From Rhizobium sp. P38BS-XIX (GTDB lineage Bacteria > Pseudomonadota > Alphaproteobacteria > Rhizobiales > Rhizobiaceae), in NCBI RefSeq assembly GCF_012641435.1, contig NZ_JABAIJ010000004.1:164428-228427 (forward strand): DNA of 64,000 nt. The letters run 5' to 3'. The translations under genes and the position numbers were made by a program. Of this stretch, positions 63,814-64,000 are shown piece after piece; within the stretch, counting starts at the first letter, position 1; every line of letters starts with the position of its first letter. The notes under the pieces were generated by a model. It saw only the letters and a program-made list of their open reading frames with translations, was not told the DNA's origin and made no database searches.

Positions 63814-64000
63814 TCAGCCTTCGAAGCCGAACCGTTCGACGTCGAAATCATCGTCCTCCAGGCCGGGAGCATTGCCAGCGAAATCGGCCGCATCCTGATG
63901 CAGCGGGATGGGTGCATCCACGAGACCGGGCATGGTCATTTCCATCGCCAGACCTGCCGGTTGAAGCGCCCAGGCGACAAGATCGCCGGTGGACATGGCG
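63814..64000 (-). CDS. 3' part of an unidentified gene
   Basis: A minus-strand frame open from the window edge to a TGA at 63816-63814. The visible C-terminus is acidic (GNAPGLEDDDFDVERFGFEG). An ATG at 63996 is in frame, but the gene probably starts outside the window. No family recognised. A hairpin separates it from the convergent RidA gene. Confidence 0.5.
   Translation of the reverse strand, partial: AMSTGDLVAWALQPAGLAMEMTMPGLVDAPIPLHQDAADFAGNAPGLEDDDFDVERFGFEG

Overview
The window reads as part of a Rhizobiaceae genome (Rhizobium/Agrobacterium type alphaproteobacterium). It is GC-rich and densely packed. Its contents fit that group: ABC uptake systems with dedicated GntR, LacI, LysR and Lrp regulators, a hydroxyproline-type catabolic cluster, a D-galactonate dehydratase operon and an iron-siderophore locus with an ECF sigma factor. 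No rRNA, tRNA, CRISPR or replication genes were seen, so a chromid or other accessory replicon is possible; that is inference.

Layout. 1-1.5 kb: the 5' end of a TonB receptor facing away from a LysR regulator. 2.4-6.8 kb: an RND multidrug efflux pair (adaptor plus pump, no outer-membrane channel). 7.2-13.9 kb: six tightly packed genes that look like a partner-switching signalling system. They are a GGDEF-EAL protein, a degenerate GHKL-like protein, a STAS-methyltransferase fusion, a membrane HAMP-SpoIIE phosphatase, an intact GHKL-like switch protein and a stand-alone STAS protein. This is the strongest candidate for an undescribed system. 13.9-20.2 kb: single genes and pairs (metallophosphoesterase and ArsR-type regulator around a perfect palindrome, DUF899 protein, TPR-HTH protein, beta-propeller, VOC protein, GcvA-like LysR).

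20.3-31.5 kb: a GntR regulator, DapA-family lyase, Ldh2-type reductase, FAD amino-acid dehydrogenase, aconitase X, SDR and a Pot-type ABC transporter. Together these suggest uptake and breakdown of hydroxyproline isomers. A LuxR-type regulator with twin palindromic operators follows. 32.5-35.5 kb: an AceE/MdeB-like 2-oxoacid dehydrogenase E1 facing an Lrp regulator. 35.6-46.0 kb: a FadR-type repressor with two matching operators, a sugar ABC transporter, aldose 1-epimerase, GMC oxidoreductase, D-galactonate dehydratase (dgoD), SDR and LacI regulator.

46.0-46.9 kb: a PHO-box-like site, a 24-bp palindrome and a 40-codon ORF overlapping a Nudix hydrolase. 46.9-53.9 kb (minus strand): fecI-fecR-TonB receptor-fhuD-fhuB. 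A two-part motif repeats with identical spacing before fecR and the receptor and is probably the promoter of this sigma factor. 54.3-57.5 kb: glucoamylase (GH15) and a ROK/polyphosphate-type glucokinase. 57.8-59.9 kb: a CoA-transferase and a decayed IS5-family transposase. 59.9-64 kb: small genes, a thioredoxin-fold isomerase, LysR, an SDR lacking its catalytic tyrosine, a RidA protein, and the 3' end of an unidentified gene at the edge.
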